Assembly (NCBI GenBank): GCA_014377495.1
Contig: JACMPN010000166.1
Coordinates: 1 to 8,764, forward strand
Length of the DNA stretch: 8,764 nt
DNA from: Candidatus Sericytochromatia bacterium
Lineage (GTDB): Bacteria > Cyanobacteriota > Sericytochromatia > JACMPN01
Direction: 5' to 3'
This document shows positions 1 through 6,289 of the stretch, in pieces (the first letter of the stretch is position 1; each line of letters begins with the position of its first letter). Under the pieces are notes generated by a model, which was not told the origin of the DNA, searched no databases, and saw only the letters and a list, made by a program, of their open reading frames with translations. The translations under genes and the position numbers were made by a program.

Positions 1-850
1 GCGAGGCATAGCGGCCCTTGTCCAGGATCCGGCCGCCAAAATAGGCCGTCCGTGTCCCGGTGGCCCAACCGCCCTTAAAACGACTCAAGCCATCCTCCTG
101 GTCGGCCGACAGCCCTGCCCCGGCACCAAGGCTCAGCCAGCGGAGGGTGTCAGCAAAGTGGTCGATCGCCGTGCTGAACAAGGCAAAGGCCGCTCCCAGC
201 CGGTACCCGGCCTCTGTGCAGGCCCCCAGGTGATAGTAGCCGATCCCGTTGTCCCGATACCACAGGTGCATGCCCACCACGTCTGACCCTGCCAGGGCGC
301 GCACGACAACGATGCCCGGTACCTGTAACTGCTCGGCAAAGGCAGCCGGTGAAAACGCCTGAATGCCCTGAATGGCGTGCCGTACGGTCAGTACGCCATA
401 CAACGCCACCCAGTCGTCGAGGTGTTGCAGCGGTGCGGTGCTCACGTCGACGGTGAGGGTCGCCAGTGCCTTGCGGGCATTGCGGCGGTGATGGGCACTG
501 ATGAAGGTCCGGGGAGCCCGCTGCAGGTCGACGACATAGTGGTTCTTGAAGGGGATCATCACGTCCGGGAAACAGCGATGCAGCAATGCCGGGTCATAGT
601 CCCCGAACGGGTCCGTGACCATCGTCAGACTGACGCAGTCCGAATCGGGTTCAGTCAGATCGGCAGCCAGTTTGGTCCAATCCTGCAACACGCAGAGAGG
701 ATAGACGCCCATGGCATCATGCCAGCCCGTATCCGCCACCGGTCGACGCAAGACCCATCCTCCACTGGCCCGCAGGGCCAAAGGCTTGCCGAATGCGGCC
801 AGGGAGGCTGCATAGCGTTGGTGACGGTAGCCGGCGGGCGCCTCACCCAT
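1..850 (-). CDS. FemAB/GNAT-like acyltransferase, 3' end cut by window edge
   Basis: An open minus-strand frame gives 283 residues before leaving the window. Residues 10-40 and 115-130 (FISAHHRRNARKAL) and the later blocks YGVLTVRHAIQGIQAFS (151-167), GMHLWYRDNGIGYYHLGA (193-210) and FKGGWATGTRTAYFGG (258-273) have the layout of FemAB/GNAT_6-type acyltransferases, which acylate amino sugars or peptidoglycan-like substrates. The ATG is 15 nt after the TGA of the aminotransferase gene and in the same frame, so nothing upstream can extend it. Its only Shine-Dalgarno candidate is a weak GAGG about 13 nt upstream, so translational coupling to the aminotransferase is likely. The natural partnership (aminotransferase makes an amino sugar, acyltransferase modifies it) is inference. 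The substrate is unknown, and a general GNAT protein of unrelated role is the alternative. The C-terminus is missing because of the window edge, not a mutation. Confidence 0.75.
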   Translation of the reverse strand, partial: MGEAPAGYRHQRYAASLAAFGKPLALRASGGWVLRRPVADTGWHDAMGVYPLCVLQDWTKLAADLTEPDSDCVSLTMVTDPFGDYDPALLHRCFPDVMIPFKNHYVVDLQRAPRTFISAHHRRNARKALATLTVDVSTAPLQHLDDWVALYGVLTVRHAIQGIQAFSPAAFAEQLQVPGIVVVRALAGSDVVGMHLWYRDNGIGYYHLGACTEAGYRLGAAFALFSTAIDHFADTLRWLSLGAGAGLSADQEDGLSRFKGGWATGTRTAYFGGRILDKGRYAS

Positions 851-865
851 CGTGCGGCGGCGGCC

Positions 866-2113
866 TCATCCCGGCTGGATCTGGCGGGCGACGGCCGGAC
901 CGTTGGCCACGGCGAGACGCAGGAGGCTGGCAATTTTCAGGCGGTCCTCATCGGTCAAGGACGGTCCGGTGGGCAGGATGAGGACCCGTTGGCACAATGC
1001 CTCTGTGAACGGCAACGAAACGTTGTTCTCGGTCCGGTATGGGGCCTGGCGGTGGCAGCCGGGGTAGAAGTAGCGCTTGGCCAGAACATGCTCGGCGTGG
1101 AGCATCGCCATCAGGTGGTCGCGGCTGATGCTGGTCACCGTTTCGTCGATTTCCAGCACGAGATACTGGTAGTTGCTGCGCTCTGCGGTGTCGTAGGCCA
1201 TGACGGTCAGCCCGGGCACGTCGGCCAAGACCTGCCGGTAGTGGTGGTAGGCGACCTGATTCTGGCCAATGAACTCATCGATGCTTTCCAGTGACGTCAG
1301 GCCCATGGCGGCGGAGATTTCCGACATTTTGCCATTGGTGCCGACCGAATCGACGACGTCGTAGTCCGCAAAGCCGAAGTTCGTCATCCGGCGGACCCGG
1401 GCCGCGAGCCCGTCATCGTTCGTCACCACCGCCCCGCCTTCGAAGGTGTTGATGAACTTGGTGGCGTGGAAGCTGAACACCTCCATGTCTCCGAAGTTGC
1501 CGATCATCTGACCGCCGCTCGAACAGGCGAAGGCGTGGGCGGCATCGAAAAGCAGCTTCAGCCCATGGCGGCGGGCAATGTCGGTCAGGGCCTCGACGTT
1601 GCAGCCCCGCCCCCAGAGATGCACACCGACGATGCCTGTCGTGCGGGGTGTGATCAGGCGTTCCACGTGGGCCGGATCCAGGTTGTGGGTGGCGTCCACC
1701 TCACAGAAGACCGGGGTGATCTGTTGCCATTGCAAGGCATGGGCGGTGGCGATGAAGGTGAAGGCCGGGACGATGACCTCGCCCTTGAGGTCCAAGGCCC
1801 GCATGGCCACTTCCAGGCCCAAGGTGCCGTTGGCGACGGCGATGCAGTGCTTGACGCCAAGCAGACGGGCGACGCTGGCTTCGAATTCCTGCACGAGCGG
1901 ACCGTGGTTGGAGAGCCTTCGCCGGTCCAGCAACTCGTTGATGCGCATCAGCAGACGGTCGCGGTCACCCACATTGGGATAGCCGACATGGCGGGGAGAG
2001 TCGAAGGCGGGCGTACCGCCAAACAACGCCAGATCCTCAAGGCGTAGGGCAATGTCGGCTGCATTGGGACAAATGGGAGACCGCCAATCTGAATGAACAC
2101 GCCAGGCGATCAT
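866..2113 (-). CDS. DegT/DnrJ/EryC1/StrS family PLP-dependent sugar aminotransferase
   Basis: The 415-residue protein has the full fold-I sugar aminotransferase pattern. NGTLGLEVAM at 95-104 binds the cofactor phosphate. FDAAHAF (D190) is the aspartate that pairs with the pyridine nitrogen. FHATKFINTFEGG carries the Schiff-base lysine K219. A glycine/asparagine-rich C-terminal region follows. Family members transaminate keto sugars on nucleotide carriers, giving amino sugars for O-antigen, capsule or S-layer glycans; the HATKF.NTFEGG block resembles VioA/FdtB-type enzymes, but the sugar cannot be named. The frame is open to a TTG at 2215, but ATG 2113 gives a family-typical length and the conserved part (LALFGGTPAF) starts only about 28 residues later. 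The ribosome-binding site before this ATG is weak and lies in a hairpin. It is followed 15 nt later by the acyltransferase, probably as one transcript. Family sure; start moderately sure. Confidence 0.9.
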   Translation of the reverse strand: MIAWRVHSDWRSPICPNAADIALRLEDLALFGGTPAFDSPRHVGYPNVGDRDRLLMRINELLDRRRLSNHGPLVQEFEASVARLLGVKHCIAVANGTLGLEVAMRALDLKGEVIVPAFTFIATAHALQWQQITPVFCEVDATHNLDPAHVERLITPRTTGIVGVHLWGRGCNVEALTDIARRHGLKLLFDAAHAFACSSGGQMIGNFGDMEVFSFHATKFINTFEGGAVVTNDDGLAARVRRMTNFGFADYDVVDSVGTNGKMSEISAAMGLTSLESIDEFIGQNQVAYHHYRQVLADVPGLTVMAYDTAERSNYQYLVLEIDETVTSISRDHLMAMLHAEHVLAKRYFYPGCHRQAPYRTENNVSLPFTEALCQRVLILPTGPSLTDEDRLKIASLLRLAVANGPAVARQIQPG

Positions 2114-2118
2114 ACCGT

Positions 2119-2151
2119 GGCCCCGAAGATCGCGTATATGGCGACGGGGCC
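2119..2151 (-). promoter_or_regulatory. Leader hairpin covering the aminotransferase ribosome-binding site
   Basis: In the minus-strand leader, GGCCCCG (2151-2145) pairs with CGGGGCC (2125-2119), and inside it TCGC (2144-2141) pairs with GCGA (2133-2130), giving 11 base pairs with a 4-nt bulge and a 7-nt loop. The proximal arm ends 5 nt before ATG 2113 and holds the only GGGG that could act as a Shine-Dalgarno sequence. Folding would therefore mask the start. If translation really begins at TTG 2215 this structure would be inside the gene. Confidence 0.4.
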
Positions 2152-2223
2152 CGAGCCTGCTGCGCGCCCAAACGTCCTGGGGACACGCTGCTGCTTGTAT
2201 CTGTCCCTTGATCAAGCTAAGCT

Positions 2224-2229
2224 GATAAT
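2224..2229 (+). promoter_or_regulatory. Candidate -10 box of the lipoprotein gene
   Basis: GATAAT matches five of six bases of the TATAAT consensus in an AT-rich patch that stands out in GC-rich DNA. It lies 35 nt before the ATG, leaving about a 29-nt leader with a GGCGAGG ribosome-binding site at 2249-2255. No convincing -35 box lies 16-18 nt upstream; TTGATC at 2208 is too close. Confidence 0.4.
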
Positions 2230-2264
2230 GTGGTTAAAAAAGTTTAAAGGCGAGGTTATCTGAC

Positions 2265-2954
2265 ATGGGCAGTCGGCGGGCGATCAGTGCATCCCTGGCG
2301 GGGATGTTCCTCGGGTTCTCGGTGGCTGGTTGCGGTGCGACACCGGCAGTGCTGCACGCCTCGGCCCCGACGGTCCCAATGGCCCAGGCCACCCGGACAG
2401 GCGAACCGTCCGCCGTGCTGGCTCAACGCTTTGCCGATGCCTTTGCCGGGGATGCCGATTTCAAGGCCGTCCCGACAGGTTCCGTCGTCACCCTGACCGG
2501 TCCTGACGCCATCGTCCTTGTTTATGATTTTACCCGCACGCCGCAGACCGGCAAGATCCAGGTACAGGCGGGACAGTACCGGACCGAAGTCACGGCGGAC
2601 ACCGGGGCGCAGCGGGACGTGTACTGGACGATCGCCAAGGTCGCCATCCGCATGGTCTACGGCGGCGTCAAGGCCTACATCAAGTACACCAAGGCCCATC
2701 AGGGCGCCATCGTCAAAGACGACCTGGTCAAGGCGGTCCTCTACGGCATGGTGTCCCAAGGTGTCCAGGGTCTGCCCGGCGGTTTCCTCTGGAAGCGCCT
2801 GCTGCCCATCGTCTGGGAGTGGGTCTTCAACGAGCCGCCCATCACCCGCACCTCGATCAAGCAAATATATGAGCGCTGGTCCCGGGATCTCGGCAAGATC
2901 GAGGCCATCCTGCGGGAATACCGCCAACAGGGCGGCACGTTCAGCACTCCGTAA
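2265..2954 (+). CDS. Putative lipoprotein of unknown family
   Basis: I do not recognise this 229-residue protein. The N-terminus is a clear lipoprotein signal: basic MGSRR, hydrophobic LAGMFLGFSV, then lipobox V20-A21-G22-C23, so C23 should be lipidated and the protein anchored to a membrane. After a Pro/Ala/Thr-rich linker (24-50) comes a polar segment with beta-like stretches (residues 73-110). Residues 120-185 then form an aromatic- and lysine-rich, mildly hydrophobic region (TIAKVAIRMVYGGVKAYIKY and VKAVLYGMVSQGVQGLPGG) that may be amphipathic helices, and the tail is charged and helical (IYERWSRDLGKIEAILREYR). No catalytic motif is visible. ATG 2265 has GGCGAGG 9 nt upstream. The gene is monocistronic, divergent from the glycan pair, and ends in a strong terminator. 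Coding status is strong; function is unknown. Confidence 0.8.
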   Translation: MGSRRAISASLAGMFLGFSVAGCGATPAVLHASAPTVPMAQATRTGEPSAVLAQRFADAFAGDADFKAVPTGSVVTLTGPDAIVLVYDFTRTPQTGKIQVQAGQYRTEVTADTGAQRDVYWTIAKVAIRMVYGGVKAYIKYTKAHQGAIVKDDLVKAVLYGMVSQGVQGLPGGFLWKRLLPIVWEWVFNEPPITRTSIKQIYERWSRDLGKIEAILREYRQQGGTFSTP

Positions 2955-2965
2955 CGGTCAGCATC

Positions 2966-2997
2966 AAACGGGGGAGGCGACATGCCTCCCCCGTTTT
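2966..2997 (+). terminator. Rho-independent terminator of the lipoprotein gene
   Basis: A perfect 13-bp stem (AAACGGGGGAGGC, 2966-2978, with GCCTCCCCCGTTT, 2984-2996) closes a GACAT loop and ends in TTTT, 11 nt after the TAA. The A-rich left flank means it may also work for the convergent minus-strand gene. Confidence 0.9.
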
Positions 2998-3032
2998 GCA
3001 AGCAAGCCCGGCATACCCCGGCCGACAGCGGG

Positions 3033-3080
3033 CCCAAACGACAACGGGCTCTCCCGCAGGAGAGCCCGTTGTCGTTTGGG
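3033..3080 (-). terminator. 22-bp perfect hairpin with UNCG-type tetraloop after the phospholipase-like gene
   Basis: Positions 3033-3054 and 3059-3080 are exact reverse complements, 22 bp with a 4-nt loop. Read on the minus strand the loop is TGCG closed by C and G, a c(UNCG)g tetraloop, which is exceptionally stable as RNA in this orientation only. It begins 3 nt after the TAA of the minus-strand gene. No T-run follows, so it is either a U-tail-less terminator or a transcript-end stabiliser. Confidence 0.75.
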
Positions 3081-3083
3081 TGA

Positions 3084-4220
3084 TTACTTGATCGGTTCCG
3101 GCGGGATGGAGAACGAACCGTCGGTGCTGCTGATGCCCTGCAGATAGGCCTTCAGGTAGTTGCGGGTGGCGACGGTGGACTCCACCATCGAGACGGGCGA
3201 CCAGTCGGGGTCGTCGACGAAGTGGCCGAGGGTGGCGTGGACGCTCGGGGTCGCCTGGCCGTGGGCGAAGAGGTCCTGCAGGCTGTGCATGCCGACACCG
3301 AGCTCGACTTCGGCTTCGTCGAAGGCGCCCTGGCGACCGTACTGGATGGCCAGGTCCAAGTGCTGACGGGCCCAGAGGATGCGGGTGTCTTCGCCGTCAC
3401 GCTGGAAATTGAAGTGGCGGTCCATCTGGCCGATGACGATGGGCGAGGTCTTGCCGTAGGGGGTCTTGTTCAGGTCGACGCCGTAGTCCGTCGTGCTGAA
3501 GCGGCGGGCCTGGGTGTCCGAGAATCCGGCGGCCATGGCGATCTGGAAGGTGCCGAAGCCCCGTTCCCCTTCACCGGAACCGTCGTGGAAGTCCTTGCCC
3601 CACTCCAGGGAGGGTGCATTCAATTTGGCGAGGGCTTGCGGGTAACGGTCCTTCGGGGTCACGGAGGTCGGTTTGGGAGTCTGGGCAGGAACCAGCGGTT
3701 TCTTCCACAGGCCACGCTTGTTCGTGTAGGCGCTGAGGGCCGGATCGACCACGCCCTGCACCGCATGGTAGGTCTTCGACTCGTTGACCATCGCCGTCAT
3801 GATGAACTTGGGGATGGGGACTGGACCCGTGTGCGGCTTGTAATCGGTGCCTTTGACGGCGGTGATCAGGGACTTGTCACCCCGGCCGGCGCCGGTGATG
3901 CCCCAGAGCCCCAGAGACGCCAGAAACCCCTTCGGATCATAGGACGAGGTCGGGGCGGCCAGTTCCAGGGACTTCAGGTAGTTCGCTTCCTGTTGCGGCG
4001 TTTTGTAGCCGAGCGGCTTGCCAGTGGCCGTGACGACCATGGTCATTTCCTTGCGGCGGTCCATCGACAGGTGGATCCCGTCCGGGTTGTAGGTCGGTTT
4101 CGTCTGGGCAGGGGTCGTGCCCTTCGCCGGTTGCTTGTGGGGATCGCCCGACTTGGTCGTGGCCGCCGTCTTGGGCTTGGTCTGGGGCGGGGTGATGGCC
4201 GAGATGGTAGTAATCAGCAC
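3084..4220 (-). CDS. Putative zinc-dependent phospholipase C-like protein
   Basis: The 378-residue protein has three parts. Residues 1-45 are rich in Pro, Thr and Lys and look disordered. Residues 46-260 are unrecognised. Residues 264-362 look like the helical zinc phospholipase C/S1-P1 group: MDRHFNFQRDGEDTR (266-280), LGVGMHSLQDLFAH (307-320), then HATLGHFVDDPDW (328-340) and a helix VESTVATRNYLKAYL. H269, H312, D316, H320, H333 and D336 are candidate metal ligands; Hx3Dx3H after a glycine-rich helix start is the strongest clue. Known relatives hydrolyse phospholipids or nucleic acids outside the cytoplasm, yet no signal peptide is visible. GTG 4220 is chosen because GGGGAGGT lies 8 nt upstream. 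The gene stands alone, 97 nt from uvsE on the same strand. Gene sure; function an eye-made family guess, possibly a toxin or structural homologue. Confidence 0.55.
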   Translation of the reverse strand: MLITTISAITPPQTKPKTAATTKSGDPHKQPAKGTTPAQTKPTYNPDGIHLSMDRRKEMTMVVTATGKPLGYKTPQQEANYLKSLELAAPTSSYDPKGFLASLGLWGITGAGRGDKSLITAVKGTDYKPHTGPVPIPKFIMTAMVNESKTYHAVQGVVDPALSAYTNKRGLWKKPLVPAQTPKPTSVTPKDRYPQALAKLNAPSLEWGKDFHDGSGEGERGFGTFQIAMAAGFSDTQARRFSTTDYGVDLNKTPYGKTSPIVIGQMDRHFNFQRDGEDTRILWARQHLDLAIQYGRQGAFDEAEVELGVGMHSLQDLFAHGQATPSVHATLGHFVDDPDWSPVSMVESTVATRNYLKAYLQGISSTDGSFSIPPEPIK

Positions 4221-4228
4221 GTCGGGTG

Positions 4229-4238
4229 ACCTCCCCTT
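4229..4238 (-). promoter_or_regulatory. Ribosome-binding site fixing a GTG start
   Basis: AAGGGGAGGT on the minus strand lies 8 nt before GTG 4220. It is the best match to the anti-Shine-Dalgarno sequence near this gene and decides the start in favour of the non-ATG codon. Confidence 0.8.
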
Positions 4239-4285
4239 GATTGGGTGATGCGAAGCTTGTCTCAGGGTTATCGTAAAATCCAGGT

Positions 4286-4305
4286 TAAACTTGCGTGAAA
4301 GTTTA
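4286..4305. repeat. Inverted repeat TAAACTT-N6-AAGTTTA
   Basis: Two perfect 7-base arms flank GCGTGA in the 97-nt gap between uvsE and the phospholipase-like gene, in AT-rich sequence. It starts 66 nt upstream of GTG 4220, so it may be an operator or part of the promoter of that gene. It is too AT-rich to be a good terminator of uvsE. Confidence 0.45.
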
Positions 4306-4317
4306 GGGGGCGGTGCA

Positions 4318-5214
4318 TCATCGTGTCAGCCACTCCCGGCGCAGCCCGGCGATGGCGACTTCCTTGTGTTTGGCCTCGACCTCGATCCACGGCGCCGCCT
4401 GGAAAGCGGCCGGCATAGCGGTGATCAGGTCACTGTGGGCCCGGTCGCCAAAGGCGGAGCGGCCGTTCGAGATGTGCACCAGCTGCCAGGCGGGATCCGG
4501 CCAGGTCTGGCGGGCGGCGGCCAGGTAATCGGCGACGCTGGGGTGATCGTAGGAGTCTAACTGGTCGTGGACGATGTGGTGGTGGGCATCGAACACCATG
4601 GGCGTGTCCGTCGCCTCACAGACAGCCAGGATTTCGGCGGCACTGTAAGCCCGTTCGTCGTTTTCCAGGACCAGGCGCTTGCGGATCGCCGGGGGCAGGG
4701 ACGCAATGACGGTAGCCAGTTGCCGGGCCCGATCCCCTTTGCCGCCGTGGAGTTCCATGGCCGCCCACGGGGAGCGGGGCTGGCCCAGCAGGTCGAGTTG
4801 CCAGGCGAGGCGTTCCAGGATGCCGATGCCCATCGTGACGATGGCCGGATCGTCCGAGCTGAGGACGACGAACTGGTCCGGATGCATGACGAGGCGGATC
4901 CCAGCGGTGGTGGCCGCCTGTCCGATGGTTGCCAGTTCGGCGGCGAACGTGGCCAGGACCTCGCCGCCCGGCGGCTCGTCGCAGCCGGGGAACAGGCCCG
5001 AGCTGAGCCGATAGAGGCGGATGCCGTGCGTCTGGCAATAACGGATAGCCCCGTGCAACCGGAGGATGTTTTCGGCGTAAAGGTCGCGCAGCCGCAGCGC
5101 CCGCAGGGCCGGCGGCAGCTGCAGCAGCCGCGTGCGGGTGATCGTCTTGAAGCGGACGTCCTCGGTGTGGGTGATGCAGACCAGTCCGAGATGCGGTGGG
5201 CAGGGTTCTGGCAT
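4318..5214 (-). CDS. uvsE: UV damage endonuclease UvsE/UVDE
   Basis: This TIM-barrel metal enzyme nicks DNA 5' to UV photoproducts and starts alternative excision repair. The 298 residues match the family length. Motifs in order: LGLVCITHTEDVRFKT near the N-terminus, YRLSSGLFP (68-76), HPDQFVVL (H111), ELHGGKGDR (H156), LENDE (E184), DAHHH (D209, H212), VHIS (H247), AHSDLI (H260) and IEVEAKHKE (278-285). Together these provide the expected metal-binding His/Asp/Glu set. Where the Thermus thermophilus enzyme has a carboxylated lysine two residues before the VHIS histidine, this protein has L245, by eye alignment. The frame is open to 5364, but the conserved fold begins at residue 10 counted from ATG 5214, which has CGAGGT 6-7 nt upstream; ATG 5232 is a possible alternative. 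The gene is single and divergent from the amidase gene. Confidence 0.95.
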   Translation of the reverse strand: MPEPCPPHLGLVCITHTEDVRFKTITRTRLLQLPPALRALRLRDLYAENILRLHGAIRYCQTHGIRLYRLSSGLFPGCDEPPGGEVLATFAAELATIGQAATTAGIRLVMHPDQFVVLSSDDPAIVTMGIGILERLAWQLDLLGQPRSPWAAMELHGGKGDRARQLATVIASLPPAIRKRLVLENDERAYSAAEILAVCEATDTPMVFDAHHHIVHDQLDSYDHPSVADYLAAARQTWPDPAWQLVHISNGRSAFGDRAHSDLITAMPAAFQAAPWIEVEAKHKEVAIAGLRREWLTR

Positions 5215-5547
5215 GGGCGACCTCGCCGGCATTGTCACCTGTCGGAGATCCGGTGGCCCGGCTCGGGGAATGACGGACGGCGGGGGCCGGTTAGGTCCGG
5301 ACCCCTGACATGCAACGTTCCTGGCCAGGCTGACAGTGGTGGGCGGCGTGTGGTCAGGAGGCAATGAAGGGGCATCCGCAATGTGCGAGGGAGGGTGCCG
5401 ATGGCCGGAGCCTTGGTGATTCTTAACGGTTTTTTGCCGGCTTTGGGCCCCTTTGGGATTGGCAAACGGTTACCAGAGATGGCAGCGTAGGAGGTGCGCT
5501 CCCACATTTTCAGCCGGAAGGCCGCACACGCACCTGAGAGGGGCTCC
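5215..5547. other. Divergent intergenic region between uvsE and the amidase gene
   Basis: These 333 bp hold no supported gene. They contain a 10-base palindrome GGTCCGGACC (5294-5303), the phased direct repeats at 5425-5471, and a full-strength AGGAGGTG at 5489-5496 with no start codon at proper distance. Promoters for both flanking genes must lie here, but I cannot pick clear -35/-10 pairs. Confidence 0.6.
5425..5471. repeat. Nested direct repeats AACGGTT and CTTTGGG
   Basis: AACGGTT occurs at 5425-5431 and 5465-5471, 40 nt apart. Between them CTTTGGG occurs at 5441-5447 and 5451-5457, 10 nt apart. These spacings are whole helical turns, so the sites would lie on one DNA face. The array ends 76 nt before the amidase ATG and may be a regulator-binding cluster. 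Confidence 0.4.
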
Positions 5548-6243
5548 ATGACCGTTCGTGCCTGGATGCTCTGCACCGTAGCGACACTCACCCTGTCGTC
5601 ATGCGCGTCGTGGACGGCCCAGCACCCGGCGGAGGCGGACGATGTCCCGATGGCACCCCGGGCGCTCTTCCAGCCCCAACGGTCCCACCTCCCGATGACG
5701 ATGCCGCCGGTCGCCACCATGCTGTCGCCCAACCAGAACAGCCGCAAGGGGTCGCCGATCACGACGATCGTCCTCCACCACACGGCGTCTGCCGCCAGCG
5801 CCGTGGCGATTGCCAAGTATTTTCAGCGGCGTGATGCCCAGGTCAGCTCCCACTATGTCGTCGACCGGGACGGCAGCATCATCCGCTGCGTGCCGGAAGC
5901 GGCCCGAGCCTGGCATGCCGGGCCCAGCGCCTTCGAGGGTGTTTCCAACGTCAACGACTATTCGATCGGGATCGAGCTCTGCAACATCGGCGACGGCATC
6001 GAGCCCTATCCGGTCGCCCAGACGGCGGCCGTCACCCAGTTGGTCGCCAGCCTGGTCAAGCGGTACGGCATCCCCCTCTCCCGGGTGACGCGCCACCGGG
6101 ACGTGGCCCTGCCCCATGGCACCAAGATCGACCCGTCGGACAATTTCGACTTTTCCGGGGTGGTCGTCACGGCCGGCGGCATGCTCGCCGGTGATCAGGT
6201 GACGGCGACCATGGAAGTCACGGGCGGCGAGTCTCAGCTCTGA
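5548..6243 (+). CDS. Lipoprotein N-acetylmuramoyl-L-alanine amidase (Amidase_2, AmpD/PGRP fold)
   Basis: The enzyme cuts the amide bond between MurNAc and L-alanine in peptidoglycan. The 231-residue product begins with a lipoprotein signal ending LSSC (C19), then a linker, then the Amidase_2 domain (about 70-202). IVLHHTAS holds the first zinc ligand (H77), YSIGIELCN the catalytic-type glutamate E143, TRHRDVA the second ligand H183, and KIDPSDNFDF the third, D195, with K193 at the position of the AmpD catalytic lysine. The active site is thus complete. The lipobox places it at a membrane surface facing the wall, unlike cytoplasmic AmpD, so wall turnover or envelope remodelling is more likely than cytoplasmic recycling. 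ATG 5548 follows GAGAGGGG by 4 nt; GTG 5494 would bury the signal peptide and has no usable spacing. No cell-wall-binding repeats are seen. Confidence 0.9.
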   Translation: MTVRAWMLCTVATLTLSSCASWTAQHPAEADDVPMAPRALFQPQRSHLPMTMPPVATMLSPNQNSRKGSPITTIVLHHTASAASAVAIAKYFQRRDAQVSSHYVVDRDGSIIRCVPEAARAWHAGPSAFEGVSNVNDYSIGIELCNIGDGIEPYPVAQTAAVTQLVASLVKRYGIPLSRVTRHRDVALPHGTKIDPSDNFDFSGVVVTAGGMLAGDQVTATMEVTGGESQL

Positions 6244-6255
6244 CCAACCTTGGCG

Positions 6256-6275
6256 ACAATGGCCGCTTGTTTTTT
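6256..6275 (+). terminator. Weak candidate terminator of the amidase gene
   Basis: ACAA (6256-6259) pairs with TTGT (6267-6270) around a 7-nt loop and runs into six consecutive T (6270-6275), 13 nt after the TGA. The stem is only 4-5 bp, far weaker than the other terminators here. Only the T-run and position support it. Confidence 0.3.
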
Positions 6276-6289
6276 CGTCCCTCGGCGCG

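Noticed and set aside
377..1294. Plus-strand open frame of 305 codons
   Set aside because: It lies opposite the aminotransferase and acyltransferase, whose motifs are clear; it has no family pattern and is a GC-rich antisense shadow.
2114..2215. N-terminal extension of the aminotransferase to TTG 2215
   Set aside because: No ribosome-binding site precedes the TTG, the extra 34 residues are unlike the family, and the stretch carries a leader hairpin.
3222..4229. Plus-strand open frame of 335 codons opposite the phospholipase-like gene
   Set aside because: The opposite strand has the strong ribosome-binding site, metal-site motifs and a hairpin at its end. The plus frame is a low-complexity Gly/Arg/Val reading without motifs.
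5215..5364. N-terminal extension of UvsE to 5364
   Set aside because: The extra residues are Pro-rich and unconserved; ATG 5214 has a good ribosome-binding site and gives family length.
4567..5367. Plus-strand open frame of 266 codons opposite uvsE
   Set aside because: uvsE is unmistakable on the other strand.
5364..5420. 18-codon open frame preceded by AGGAGG
   Set aside because: The spacing from AGGAGG to ATG is only 2 nt and the peptide has no feature; chance is the simpler reading.
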